Of a stretch of 64,000 nt of DNA, positions 1-8,489 are shown in pieces. Origin of the DNA: Verticiella sediminum (lineage in GTDB: Bacteria; Pseudomonadota; Gammaproteobacteria; Burkholderiales; Burkholderiaceae_B). The notes beneath the pieces were generated by a model that saw nothing but the letters and a program-made list of their open reading frames with translations, had not been told where the DNA came from and did no database searches. The stretch lies in contig NZ_VLTJ01000007.1 of the NCBI RefSeq assembly GCF_007558815.1, positions 186,001 through 250,000 of the forward strand. The letters are read 5' to 3'. The translations under genes were made by a program, and so were the position numbers. Position 1 is the first letter of the stretch, and every line of letters begins with the position of its first letter.

Positions 1-110
1 TGATCGATGCAACGCAGGCCGACGAGGTGATGGTGGTGACCGACTGCCACGATTTCGCCGATCGCAAGCGATCCTACGAGATCCTGGCCCAGGTGCACGC
101 CAGCCACTGA
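1..110 (+). CDS. C-terminal end of a luciferase-like (LLM) flavin monooxygenase, partial
   Basis: Codons run in one frame from base 3 to a TGA at 108-110, giving the last 35 residues of a protein whose start lies outside the window. The pattern ADEVMVVTDCHDF followed by RSYEILA resembles the C-terminal helix region of LLM-class flavin-dependent oxidoreductases (usually ADE-MV-T-V-D-A-R--SYE-LA). Assignment rests on this short stretch only. Nothing can be said about substrate. Confidence 0.6.
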   Translation, partial: IDATQADEVMVVTDCHDFADRKRSYEILAQVHASH

Positions 111-184
111 AGCCCGCCGCGGGCCCGGCGCTTGAACCCGGCCGCCCCAGCCCCATGTAATGCGTAACCTATCAAGGAGAGACC

Positions 185-565
185 ATGAGCATCGTCGAAC
201 TGGATCAGGAAACCCTACCGGAGGTCGTGACCGGCGACAGCACGGTCGTGGTCGATTTCTGGGCCCCCTGGTGCGGGCCCTGCCGCAGCTTCGCGCCCGT
301 GTTCGAGAAGGCTTCCGAGAAGCACACCGACATCACCTTCGCCAAGGTGAACACCGAAGACCAGCAGGAACTCGCCGCGGCGTTCAACATCCGCTCGATT
401 CCCACCATCATGGTGTTCCGCGAGCGCGTCATGCTGTTCGCCCAGCCGGGGGCGCTGTCGGCCGGCCAGCTCGACGAGCTGCTCACCAAGGTGAAGGAAG
501 TCGACATGGCCCAGGTGCACGCCGACATCGCCGCGCGCGGCAGCGATGACGACGAGACGGCCTGA
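185..565 (+). CDS. Thioredoxin family protein
   Basis: 126-residue thioredoxin-fold protein, a cytoplasmic dithiol-disulfide oxidoreductase by family. The active site WCGPC is at residues 29-33 within FWAPWCGPC, and the conserved cis-proline is in SIPT at 71-74. No N-terminal signal or zinc finger is present, so it is neither a secreted Dsb-like protein nor Trx2. It is slightly longer than classic TrxA (about 108 aa) because of an acidic C-terminal tail ending DDDETA. The start is set by a good ribosome site (AAGGAGAGACC before ATG). A strong hairpin follows the stop. The neighbour on the other side is convergent, so this looks monocistronic. Confidence 0.92.
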   Translation: MSIVELDQETLPEVVTGDSTVVVDFWAPWCGPCRSFAPVFEKASEKHTDITFAKVNTEDQQELAAAFNIRSIPTIMVFRERVMLFAQPGALSAGQLDELLTKVKEVDMAQVHADIAARGSDDDETA

Positions 566-572
566 GCCTGCG

Positions 573-611
573 CCGGTGCGGCGCGCCGGGCGAGCCGGCG
601 TGCCGCACCGG
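573..611. terminator. Bidirectional hairpin terminator between convergent genes
   Basis: Two 17-base arms (573-589 and 595-611) pair completely, with one G-U wobble, around the 5-base loop GCGAG. It sits 7 bases after the thioredoxin stop and 12 bases beyond the stop of the convergent methyltransferase gene. There is no clear T-run on either strand, so function as a terminator is inferred from position and stem strength. Confidence 0.6.
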
Positions 612-623
612 ACCTTGCCCGGT

Positions 624-1757
624 TCAGTCGGCGCGCAGCCGCCACAATGAGGTGATCTCGGCCGCCCGCGCGGCATGCAGCGGGTCGTCGGCGTCCCGCG
701 CCTTGCCATGCCGCGGCCGAATGTCGTGGCGCTCGACCAGCGTCAGGCCAGCCGCGGCCACCCAGCCCGCGAGCGCATTGGGCGCGCGTAAACCGAGGCG
801 TTCCGCGAGATCCGACAGGATCAACCAGGCCTCGCCCTCGGGCGCGAGATGCGCCCGTGCGCCTTGCAGAAAGCCGCGCAGCATCCGGCTGTCGGGATCA
901 TAGATCGCGGCCTCCAGCGGTGCGGCCGGCTTGCCGGGCAGCCACGGCGGGTTGCACACGATCAGCCCGGCGCGCACGCCCGCCGGAAAGAGATCCGCCT
1001 GGACCACCTCGACCCGGTCGGCGTAGCCCAGCCGGGCCAGATTCTCGCGCGCGCAGGCGAGCGCGGCCGGCTGCACGTCGGTGGCAAGCACGCGCGGCAC
1101 GCCGCGCCGCGCCAGCACTGCCGCGAGCACGCCGGTGCCGGTGCCCACGTCGATGGCGAGAGCCGCGGCCGGCAGGGGCGCGGTGGCGAGCAGATCGATG
1201 TACTCGCCGCGCGTGGGCGCGAACACACCGTAATGCGGATGGATGGCCGCGTCGAGCGCCGCCACCGGCACGCCGCGCCGGCGCCATTCGTAGGCGCCGA
1301 TCGCTCCCAGCAGGTCGCGCAGCGGGACCAGCGCCGGTGTCGCGAGCGGCCCCCAGGCCTGCTCGCAGGCCAGGCTGACGTCCGGCGCGCGCCTGAGCCC
1401 GAGGCGCCAGCCCGTGTCGAAGGGCAGCGCCACCATGCCGAGCAGCCGGGCACGCTGGGCCTGCGCCTGGCGCTGCAGGTGAAAGGCCTGCGTCAGGTCT
1501 TCCGGCTGGCGGCGCGGCCGCCCTCGCCGCTCCAGACGGCGCGCGAGCGCCTGCAGCAACTGGCGCGCATTCTGGTAGTCGCCCTCCCAGACCAGCGCCG
1601 TTCCTTCGGCGGCCAGGCGAAACGCCTGGTCGGCCGCCATGCGGTCGTCGGCGGGGACCAGGCGGCGCGGCAGCGGCTGGGTCGAACGCCACGGCGCCGC
1701 CTTGGCAGCGCCGTCACCGGACTGCCAATGCAGCAGACCGTCGGAAGGCTCACTCAT
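624..1757 (-). CDS. Class I SAM-dependent methyltransferase (small-domain/NPPW type)
   Basis: 377-residue protein. The SAM-binding motif I is visible as IDVGTGTGV (about 202-210), and motif IV is NPPW at 269-272. NPPW is the signature of enzymes that methylate planar nitrogen in nucleic acids or glutamine side chains (RsmC/TrmN6/PrmC-like MTS family). The N-terminal half (to about 190) is not a domain I recognise and ends in HPHYGVFAPTRGEY, a typical lead-in to the methyltransferase core. Substrate unknown. It lies 40 bases downstream of the CobW-like gene on the same strand, so the two are probably co-transcribed. Confidence 0.8.
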   Translation of the reverse strand: MSEPSDGLLHWQSGDGAAKAAPWRSTQPLPRRLVPADDRMAADQAFRLAAEGTALVWEGDYQNARQLLQALARRLERRGRPRRQPEDLTQAFHLQRQAQAQRARLLGMVALPFDTGWRLGLRRAPDVSLACEQAWGPLATPALVPLRDLLGAIGAYEWRRRGVPVAALDAAIHPHYGVFAPTRGEYIDLLATAPLPAAALAIDVGTGTGVLAAVLARRGVPRVLATDVQPAALACARENLARLGYADRVEVVQADLFPAGVRAGLIVCNPPWLPGKPAAPLEAAIYDPDSRMLRGFLQGARAHLAPEGEAWLILSDLAERLGLRAPNALAGWVAAAGLTLVERHDIRPRHGKARDADDPLHAARAAEITSLWRLRAD

Positions 1758-1796
1758 GAGAATCTCAAGACAAGAGGGCCGGCCAGGCCGGCGGGA

Positions 1797-2426
1797 TCAG
1801 AACCCGGGATGCGCGCGCTCGCGCAGCGCGTGCAGCGCAGCGGGCGCCGGCACGGGCAAGGCCAGGGCCGAGGCCAGCTCGGAGCAGACGGGCGGCGGCA
1901 CCCCGGCCTGCGCAAGCCATGCCTGCCACGCCGGCCGCGCGTCGGCATCCACCAGCAAGGCATCGGCCAACTCGAGCCGGCGCAGCAGACCGTCCTCGAC
2001 CGCCGCGCCCGGTGGGCCTTCCCGGAGCGCCACGAGGCAGCGCGCGAGGGCGTACTTGGCGGCGATGCGCGCATCGTCGAGCAGCGTACGCAGCACGGCC
2101 GTCGGCTCGGCAGCGTTGCTGAGCAGCAGCACGCGTTCGTACGCGCGCCGGCCGCCCCGCGCAAAGCGCCAGCTCGACTCGTCCAGCGTGCGCACCAGCC
2201 CGCGCTGAGGCACGCAGCACACGCACACGGGCCGCAGCGACGCACGGCTGGCCGCCGGCGCCTCCAGCACCTGGGCATAGAGCGGATGCGCGGGCTGCGC
2301 GTAGACGTCACCGTGAGCCAGCACCAGTGTGCGCGCGGCCTCGGCCGTGGCCAGCCATGCCGATACCCAGGCATCGGCACGTGCGCCGGCGGGCAGGAAA
2401 AGGGCAATGACGGGCAGCGCGGACAT
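1797..2426 (-). CDS. CobW/COG0523-like protein lacking a recognisable P-loop (pseudo-GTPase)
   Basis: 209 residues from the ATG at 2424-2426; a TTG 21 bases upstream is a weaker alternative. The pattern follows the first domain of CobW/COG0523 GTPases. It has a hydrophobic strand at 5-12, the metal-site-like CVCC at 68-71 followed by RGLVRTL, a strand YERVLLLSNAAEPTAVLRTLL where CobW has ERV-IETTGLADPAPVLQTLL, and LADALLVDAD where CobW has LADRLLLTKTD. The P-loop (GFLGAGKTT) is replaced by FLPAGARAD with no GKT, and NKxD is absent. GTP hydrolysis is therefore unlikely. A metal-binding or regulatory role is a guess. The CobW C-terminal domain is missing. Confidence 0.6.
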   Translation of the reverse strand: MSALPVIALFLPAGARADAWVSAWLATAEAARTLVLAHGDVYAQPAHPLYAQVLEAPAASRASLRPVCVCCVPQRGLVRTLDESSWRFARGGRRAYERVLLLSNAAEPTAVLRTLLDDARIAAKYALARCLVALREGPPGAAVEDGLLRRLELADALLVDADARPAWQAWLAQAGVPPPVCSELASALALPVPAPAALHALRERAHPGF

Positions 2427-2523
2427 CGGGACGGCTCGAACGGGCAAGCCGCCATCATACCCGTCGCGTCATGGCACAGGGGTTGCGTGGCCAACGGCGG
2501 TTCCAACAACAAGGAGAAACACC

Positions 2524-2940
2524 ATGCCCTGCTACCGTGCCCTCGCGGGCGGCGGCGTATTTGCCCTGGGCGCCGTGCTCGCCGGCTGCGCCAACCCCTA
2601 CCACGACACGGCCGTATCGCCGACCACGCCCGGCGCCAGCATGGTCGGGACCGCTGTCGCCCCCATGCCTGCGCCCGCATCGGGGTCGGACGGCGGCGAC
2701 GTGATTGAGTCCTCGTTCCAGTGCGGCCCGCAGACGATCCACACGCGCTATTCCCAAGCCAGCGACCAGATGACGCTGCGCGTGGGCGACGCGGTGTTTC
2801 CGCTGGCGCCGGCGATCGCCGCATCGGGAGCGCGCTACACCGGCAGCAGCGCGCAGGGGCCGATCGAGTTCTGGAACCGGGGCAAGGAAGCCAGGTTGAC
2901 GGTAGGCACCTACAGTTATCCCACCTGCGTAGAGAGGTGA
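2524..2940 (+). CDS. Outer-membrane lipoprotein, MliC-type (C-type lysozyme inhibitor) domain
   Basis: 138 residues. The N terminus has a short hydrophobic stretch ending in a lipobox LAGC (Cys22), predicting a type II signal peptide. The mature part ends with the MliC pattern: F-C near residue 64, then SGARY, a run ending IEFWNRGKEA and a final C near the C terminus. MliC/PliC proteins inhibit host or competitor c-type lysozyme at the cell envelope. The start is chosen because AACAAGGAGAAACACC precedes this ATG; the frame is open further upstream but without a ribosome site. Function is inferred from family. Confidence 0.78.
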   Translation: MPCYRALAGGGVFALGAVLAGCANPYHDTAVSPTTPGASMVGTAVAPMPAPASGSDGGDVIESSFQCGPQTIHTRYSQASDQMTLRVGDAVFPLAPAIAASGARYTGSSAQGPIEFWNRGKEARLTVGTYSYPTCVER

Positions 2941-3141
2941 CCCTCTACGCGCTCACGCGCCCCCCGGGGGTGGCACTGGCGGACCGGCGGGGAGCCGGCT
3001 GCGCTGAGCCCTGGACGGTGTCGCGGCAGTTTTACAGGGCACCACCAATGGGCCGGCCAAGCCGGCGCCGCGGCGCGACTTGGCACAGGGCGCCGGATCG
3101 GCAAGAATCGAAGGCTCCCGCCCACGTCACGAACCGACCCG

Positions 3142-3798
3142 ATGTCCGCCCATCCTCTTGCCTCGCCCTCCACCGTCGCCGCCCACCGCGGCCTGAACCG
3201 GCTCCTCGAAATCGCCAGCGGGCTACAGCTCGCGCCGCAGACCGAACGCTTCTACTTCCTGCGCCACGGGCAGACCGAATGCAACGCGCGCCGGATCTTC
3301 CAATCGTACGAAGAGCCGCTCAACGCCACCGGCATTGCCCAGGCCGAAGCCGCGGGCAAGGCGCTGGCCAGGGAGCCGATCGCCACCATCGTCTGCAGCG
3401 ACGTGGCGCGCACGCACCACACGGCGAGCATCGTCGCCGCCCACCACGTACTCACCCCGAACGGCGCGCAAGGCCTGCGCGAGCGCCACTTCGGCGAACT
3501 GATCGGCAGCTCCTCGGCCGACCTGGATTGGGACTGCCGCCCCGCCCAGGGCGAGACCCTGGACCTGTTCGTCGAACGCACGCGCGACGCGCTCGAGCAG
3601 GCGCTGCTGCAGCCCGGGCCGGTGCTCGTCGTGGCCCATGGCGGCACCCTGTACGTGCTCGCCGCCCTGCTCTCGGTGCCGGTCACCCCCACGCTGCTCG
3701 GCAATGCCCATCCCCTGCGCTTCGATCGCATCGACACCGGCTGGCAGGCCACGGCGCTCGCCGCGGCCCTGCAAGGCGGCCCGGTCAATCTCTCCTAG
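3142..3798 (+). CDS. Histidine phosphatase (phosphoglycerate-mutase-like) family protein
   Basis: 218 residues. The catalytic RHG motif is RHGQT at 41-45 and the second histidine is in VAHGG (about 164-168), the signature of the branch-1 histidine phosphatases. About 36 extra residues precede the usual start of the fold, so initiation might occur later, but no better ATG with a ribosome site was seen. The physiological substrate cannot be predicted. The last 14 bases overlap the 3' end of the convergent mechanosensitive channel gene. Confidence 0.85.
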   Translation: MSAHPLASPSTVAAHRGLNRLLEIASGLQLAPQTERFYFLRHGQTECNARRIFQSYEEPLNATGIAQAEAAGKALAREPIATIVCSDVARTHHTASIVAAHHVLTPNGAQGLRERHFGELIGSSSADLDWDCRPAQGETLDLFVERTRDALEQALLQPGPVLVVAHGGTLYVLAALLSVPVTPTLLGNAHPLRFDRIDTGWQATALAAALQGGPVNLS

Positions 3799-6157
3799 CG
3801 CCCGCGCCAACCGGCGACGGCTCGGTCTCGGGCGCCGCGAGCGATACCCCGCGCTCGCGCAGGGCCTTGACGATGGCGAACAGCAAGGCGCTGCGCGTGC
3901 GGTAGGCGATGCGCGGCGAGCTGACGTAGCCGCTGGCGTTGAACACCAGATGCCGGCCGTCCAGGCCATCGATGAAGAGCGCGGGCTCCGGCGCTTCCAG
4001 CACGTCCTCGTGCGCCTCGAACGCGGCTAGCACGACCTCGCGCACCAGTTCCGGATCGGTTTGCACCGGCAGCGGCAGCTTGAAGCTGACCAGGCCTATC
4101 GCATTGGTGTAGGTCACGTTGCGCACGGCCTTGGTGATGAACTCCGAATTCGGCACGATCAGCGTGGACTGGTCGCCCATCTGGATCTCGGTGGCGCGCG
4201 CGTTGATCCTGCGGATGTCGCCCTCCACGCCGCCGATGGCCACCCAGTCGCCCACCCGCACCGGCCGCTCGGCGAGCAGGATCAGGCCCGACACGAAGTT
4301 CTGCACCACCGCCTGCAGCCCGAAGCCGATGCCCACCGACAAGGCGCTCGCCACCCAGGCCACGCGCTCCAGACCGATGCCGGCGGCGATCAGGGCCAGC
4401 GCCACGGCCACCACCGCGCCGACGTAACCGAACAGCGTGGCGGCCGACCCGCGCATGCCTTCGTCCATGCCGGTGGTGGGCAGGAAGCGGTCGGCCAGCC
4501 AGCGCTTGAGCACGCCGAGCACGACCAGGCAGAGCACCAGGACCAGCGCGGCATGCAGCAGCGCGACCGGACGCAGGGTGACGGCGCCGATCGTCAGGCC
4601 GCGGCCGATCAGGCCGAGGCGGCCGACCAGTTCGCTCGGCCCCTGCCCGAAGGGCGCGGCGACCATGGCCAGCGCGGCGAGCAGGATGAAGACGCGCGCG
4701 AAGCCCGAGACCATCACCACCGCCTGGCTGCGCCGCCCCACGCCCTGGGCATCGCCTTCGCGTCCACCGGCCAGCGTGTGCAGCGCGTCGTCGATCACGA
4801 CGGCGAGCAGGTAGGCCGAGCACAGTACGATCAAGGTCCAGGCAAGCTGCTTGGCAACGAAACTGGCGAGCGCCACATAGCCCGTCAACAGGCACACGAC
4901 GACCAGGCCCAGCACGATCCAGGCGGCGCTCATCATCAGCGCCAGCCACCACGGCAGCGCGTAAGCCGCCTGGCGCTCGTCCTCGGGCTGGCGGCGCGCC
5001 TTCAGGCGCACCCGCTCGCCCTGCCAGAGCGCCACGATCATCACCAGGCTCAGCGCGCCCGCGAGGACCGCGTTGAGCAGCACGGCCGTGAGCAGATTGG
5101 CGTCGATGGCCGCGAGCACACGCTCGGTGAGCCAGATCGCCACCAGCACGATGGCGAGCCCCCACGGGAACCAGCGCGCGCGGCGCGCGAGCAGGTCGGG
5201 CACCGCCGGCAGGCGCCACGACGGCCGCTGCGGCGAGAGCAGGGCCTGGCCCAGGCCCACCACGTAGCCGCCGAAGGCGAGCGCGGCCATGATGCCGCCG
5301 AGCACCCCGGCGGCAGTGTCCGCCGCCACGGCTTCGCGCTCGAGCAGCACCCGGATCAGCACCAGCAGGAGCACCGGTGTGCCGGTGGACAGCGCCACCA
5401 CCGCCACCGCCCGGAACGAACGGCGCAAGCGTCCCGCCGGCACGCGGTGCGCGGTGAGCGTGAGCAGCGCACGGCCCAGCCACCAACGCAGGCCGACCAC
5501 GCCCAACGCGGCCAGGGTGAGCGCGGCCAGCACAGGCGCGGGCAGCGCGCGCACGGCCAGCCCGGCCGAGGCGAACAACGACTCCAGGCGCACCAGATCG
5601 CCCGGCAGTTCCTCGCGCACCTCGGCCCAGAATTCGCCGTCGAACACGGGCGCGATGCGTTCGCCGAGCTGGGCCTGAAAGCCGGCGCGGCGCTTGGCCG
5701 CGATCTGGCTCGCCACCTGTTCGCTCTCGACCACCAGCAGGCGGGCGAGCTTGAGCTGCCCGTCGAGCGCACCGTGGCTGGCCTGCAGCTCCTTGCGCTG
5801 CTTGGCGATGTCCGGCGCTTCCTTGGTGTCGGGCGACGGCGGCCCGAGTTCCTCGAGACGCGCCCGCACGCTGTTCAATTGCGGATCGAGCGCATCGACC
5901 GCGCTGGCCGCCTCGGACTGCACCTCCTGCATGGCCTCGCGCAGCGCCTGCAGTTCGGCGTCGGTCACATCGTCGCTGCGCAGGGCGGTGCGGGCCTTGT
6001 CGACCTGCGCGCGGGCCGCGTCCAGGCTCTGCTGCACGTCGGCCGTCGGCGCATCCTGCGCGTGCACCGGCGCGAGCCAGCAGCACAGCACCAGCAGCCA
6101 GGCGAGCCAGCAGCAGGCACGCCCGCTGCGTGCGCGTCGCGACGTGGGATACGACAT
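3785..6157 (-). CDS. MscS-family mechanosensitive channel with DUF3772-like periplasmic domain
   Basis: 790 residues from the ATG at 6155-6157, which places a cleavable signal (hydrophobic stretch ending APVHA) at the N terminus. Residues about 35-190 form an Ala/Gln/Glu-rich coiled-coil region typical of DUF3772. Many membrane segments follow, then the conserved MscS core: VGIGFGLQAVVQNFVSGL, RPVRVGDWV and LIVPNSEF. It is an inner-membrane channel for osmotic downshift protection by family. The open frame extends 28 codons upstream, but that part looks non-coding. It is monocistronic, divergent from the DUF502 gene and convergent with the phosphatase. Confidence 0.88.
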   Translation of the reverse strand: MSYPTSRRARSGRACCWLAWLLVLCCWLAPVHAQDAPTADVQQSLDAARAQVDKARTALRSDDVTDAELQALREAMQEVQSEAASAVDALDPQLNSVRARLEELGPPSPDTKEAPDIAKQRKELQASHGALDGQLKLARLLVVESEQVASQIAAKRRAGFQAQLGERIAPVFDGEFWAEVREELPGDLVRLESLFASAGLAVRALPAPVLAALTLAALGVVGLRWWLGRALLTLTAHRVPAGRLRRSFRAVAVVALSTGTPVLLLVLIRVLLEREAVAADTAAGVLGGIMAALAFGGYVVGLGQALLSPQRPSWRLPAVPDLLARRARWFPWGLAIVLVAIWLTERVLAAIDANLLTAVLLNAVLAGALSLVMIVALWQGERVRLKARRQPEDERQAAYALPWWLALMMSAAWIVLGLVVVCLLTGYVALASFVAKQLAWTLIVLCSAYLLAVVIDDALHTLAGGREGDAQGVGRRSQAVVMVSGFARVFILLAALAMVAAPFGQGPSELVGRLGLIGRGLTIGAVTLRPVALLHAALVLVLCLVVLGVLKRWLADRFLPTTGMDEGMRGSAATLFGYVGAVVAVALALIAAGIGLERVAWVASALSVGIGFGLQAVVQNFVSGLILLAERPVRVGDWVAIGGVEGDIRRINARATEIQMGDQSTLIVPNSEFITKAVRNVTYTNAIGLVSFKLPLPVQTDPELVREVVLAAFEAHEDVLEAPEPALFIDGLDGRHLVFNASGYVSSPRIAYRTRSALLFAIVKALRERGVSLAAPETEPSPVGAGARRD

Positions 6158-6316
6158 GTCCGGCAAGCGGCGGCCTCGCACAGAAAGAGAGGCACAGATC
6201 ATATCCGCAGACGCCCCCGACAGTGCGACAGCCTGTGTCAAGCGGGTGTCAGCCAGTGCTGCTATGCTCGCACGGCGGCGCCCGCGGGAACAGGCTGCCG
6301 CTGGAGTTATCTATCG

Positions 6317-7048
6317 ATGATGAAGCGACTTTCGGTTTACTTTTTCACGGGGCTGATCACGATCCTGCCGGTCGCCCTGACCATCTACCTGCTGTATGTC
6401 TTCCTGGTGTGGACGGAGAACGTCGCCCTGGGATTGCTGCGGCCTTTCATCGGCGGCTTCTACGTACCGGGCATGGGCCTGGCCCTGGGTGTCATCAGCA
6501 TCCTGCTGATCGGCTATCTCGTCACCAAGCAGCGCGTGCGCACCATTGTGGCCTTCATGGAGCGGCCCTTCATGAACACGCCGGTGATCAAGAGCATCTA
6601 TTCGTCGCTCAAGAGCTTCGCCGACTACTTCTCGCCCAACAGCGGCAAGCCGGCCAACCAGCAGGTCGTGGTGCTGCGCGTACCCGGCCAGCCCATCGAG
6701 GTGGTCGGCCTGGTCACGCGCACCGGCACCGAGGGGCTGCCGGAGGGCTTTCTGCCGGGCGCGCGGGTGGCCGTGTACCTGCCCATGGGCTACATGATCG
6801 GCGGCTATACGATCTTCGTGCCCAGCGAATGGGTGCAGCCGCTCGAGATGAGCGTGGAAGAAGCCATGCGCTCGTCGCTGATCGCCTGGATGGCGAGCTC
6901 CGAGTCGCGCGGCGGCAATGAAGAGGCCGCGACGAATTCCGAGGTCGCCGCCGTGGCGAGCGCCGCAGCCGCGGGCGTGGCCGCCTCGGCCGCCCGCGAC
7001 GACGGCGACGCCCATTCCGCCCCGACCCGGACACCGGAGCAGCCATGA
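6317..7048 (+). CDS. DUF502 family inner-membrane protein
   Basis: 243 residues with two hydrophobic segments (about 8-30 and 52-73) and the family pattern TGLITILPVALTIYL near the start, then RPFMNTPVIKSIYSSLKS and RTGTEGLPEG. The function of DUF502 proteins is not established. The C-terminal 45 residues are Ala-rich, low complexity and probably disordered. ATGATG at 6317-6322 offers two adjacent starts. The stop overlaps the acylphosphatase start in ATGA, implying translational coupling. Confidence 0.88.
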   Translation: MMKRLSVYFFTGLITILPVALTIYLLYVFLVWTENVALGLLRPFIGGFYVPGMGLALGVISILLIGYLVTKQRVRTIVAFMERPFMNTPVIKSIYSSLKSFADYFSPNSGKPANQQVVVLRVPGQPIEVVGLVTRTGTEGLPEGFLPGARVAVYLPMGYMIGGYTIFVPSEWVQPLEMSVEEAMRSSLIAWMASSESRGGNEEAATNSEVAAVASAAAAGVAASAARDDGDAHSAPTRTPEQP

Positions 7049-7344
7049 CCCGATCCGCCACACAAGGCCAGCCGCGAGAAACCCTGCGCGTACGCGTCAC
7101 CGGCGTCGTGCAAGGCGTGGGCTATCGCGCCGCCACCACTCGCCAGGCGCACCAGCTCAAGATCACGGGGTGGGTTCGCAACGACGACGACGGCTCGGTC
7201 GAGGCCGTGATCCAGGGCGAACCGGACCAGATCGACCGCATGCTCGAATGGATGCGCCACGGCCCGCCGCCCGCGCGGGTGGCCGACGTGACGAGCGAGA
7301 CCGAGCTGAGCGAGCGGCGCTACGAGCGTTTCGACACGCTGTAG
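7045..7344 (+). CDS. acyP: Acylphosphatase
   Basis: 99 residues, normal length for the family. It hydrolyses carboxyl-phosphate bonds of acylphosphates in the cytoplasm. The phosphate-binding loop VQGVGYR is at 22-28 with catalytic Arg28, and the catalytic asparagine is Asn46 in GWVRN. The start overlaps the stop of the DUF502 gene by four bases. Confidence 0.95.
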   Translation: MTRSATQGQPRETLRVRVTGVVQGVGYRAATTRQAHQLKITGWVRNDDDGSVEAVIQGEPDQIDRMLEWMRHGPPPARVADVTSETELSERRYERFDTL

Positions 7345-7392
7345 CCGGGGCCTGTTCGCACCTCGCGCCTCGCCGGGCGCGCCCGCCGTCGC

Positions 7393-8340
7393 TCAGAGAT
7401 CCAGCACGAGCATCGACGACTTGGCGCGCGAACAGCAGGGCAGCATCTGGTCGTTCGCTTCGCGCTCTTCGTCGGTGAGATAGAGGTCGCGGTGATCCGG
7501 CACGCCTTCCAGCACGTTGGTGAGGCAGGTGCCGCACACGCCCTGCTCGCACGAAACGGGGATGTCCACGCCCGCGGCGGCCAGCGCGTCGGTGATGCTC
7601 TGGTCGGCGGCGATGTCGATCACCTGGCCGCTGCTCGCGATCTTGACCTGGAACGGGCCGTCGCCCGCCTCGGCCTGCACGACGTTGGCGAAGTACTCCC
7701 GATGCAGGTTGTCCTCTGCCCAGCCGGCCGCGCGGCCCGCGCTCAGCACCGCGTCGATGAAGCCGCCGGGCCCGCACACGTAGAGATGCTTGCCGGGTGC
7801 CGGCGCGCCCAGCACGGCGGCGAGGTCCAGCTTGCCGGCCTCAGGCCTGGAATCGTGATACACGCGGCAGCAGGCCTGGAAGTCGTCCGCCGCCAGGCGC
7901 TCGCGAAACGCCGTGCGTTCCGGCGAGCGCGTGCAATAGTGCATCTCGAACGACGCGCCGATGTTGGCGAGACGCTCGGCCATGCACAGGATGGGCGTGA
8001 TGCCGATACCGCCGGCGAGCAGGATCGAGTGCTCGGCGCTGCCGTGCAGGGGAAAGTGGTTGCGCGGCTCGCTGATCTCGAGGATGTCGCCTTCCTTGAG
8101 CGCGTGCATGGCCCTGGAGCCGCCGCGCGACGCGGGATCGAGCAATACGCCGATCACGTAGCGTCCCGAGGCATCGGGGTGATTGCACAGTGAATACTGG
8201 CGGACCAGGTCTTCGCCCAGGTGCACGTCGATGTGTGCGCCCGCGGAGAACGCGGGCAGCGGCTTGCCGTCCGGCGAGCCCAGCTCGAAGGTGCAGATGT
8301 CCAGCGCAGCGTCGGTTTTCTTGAGGATTTGAGCTTTCAT
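7393..8340 (-). CDS. PDR/VanB-type flavin and 2Fe-2S oxidoreductase (reductase component of an aromatic oxygenase)
   Basis: 315 residues. It has a flavin-binding region with RQYSLCN (47-53), a nicotinamide-binding GGIGITPIL (110-118), and a C-terminal plant-type ferredoxin domain whose cluster ligands are Cys264, Cys269 and Cys272 (CEQGVCGTC) plus a cysteine at 302/303. This order is that of vanillate O-demethylase reductase (VanB) and phthalate dioxygenase reductase. It would pass electrons from NAD(P)H to the Rieske oxygenase encoded immediately upstream (gap 149 bases). ATG at 8338-8340 is chosen because the flavin domain begins there. Confidence 0.88.
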   Translation of the reverse strand: MKAQILKKTDAALDICTFELGSPDGKPLPAFSAGAHIDVHLGEDLVRQYSLCNHPDASGRYVIGVLLDPASRGGSRAMHALKEGDILEISEPRNHFPLHGSAEHSILLAGGIGITPILCMAERLANIGASFEMHYCTRSPERTAFRERLAADDFQACCRVYHDSRPEAGKLDLAAVLGAPAPGKHLYVCGPGGFIDAVLSAGRAAGWAEDNLHREYFANVVQAEAGDGPFQVKIASSGQVIDIAADQSITDALAAAGVDIPVSCEQGVCGTCLTNVLEGVPDHRDLYLTDEEREANDQMLPCCSRAKSSMLVLDL

Positions 8341-8489
8341 GGTTGCAGGAAGCCGGCGGGCCGTGGGCTCGCCTGCGGGCAGGTGATCGGAGGCAACGAG
8401 CGATATTACCGCGCACATGGCGGCGCCCCAACCGCCGCGACGCTGCCAGGACGCGCTGCCGCTGGCGCAGGCGGGCGCCGCACGGCCGG

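Noticed and set aside
849-2708. Plus-strand open frame of 619 codons
   Set aside because: It is antisense to the methyltransferase and CobW-like genes, Arg/Ala/Gln-rich and resembles no protein; long shadow frames are expected at about 70% GC.
4061-6316. Long plus-strand frame continuous with the DUF502 gene
   Set aside because: The upstream 750 codons are antisense to the MscS channel gene and rich in His/Gln/Arg; only the part from 6317 has a recognisable family.
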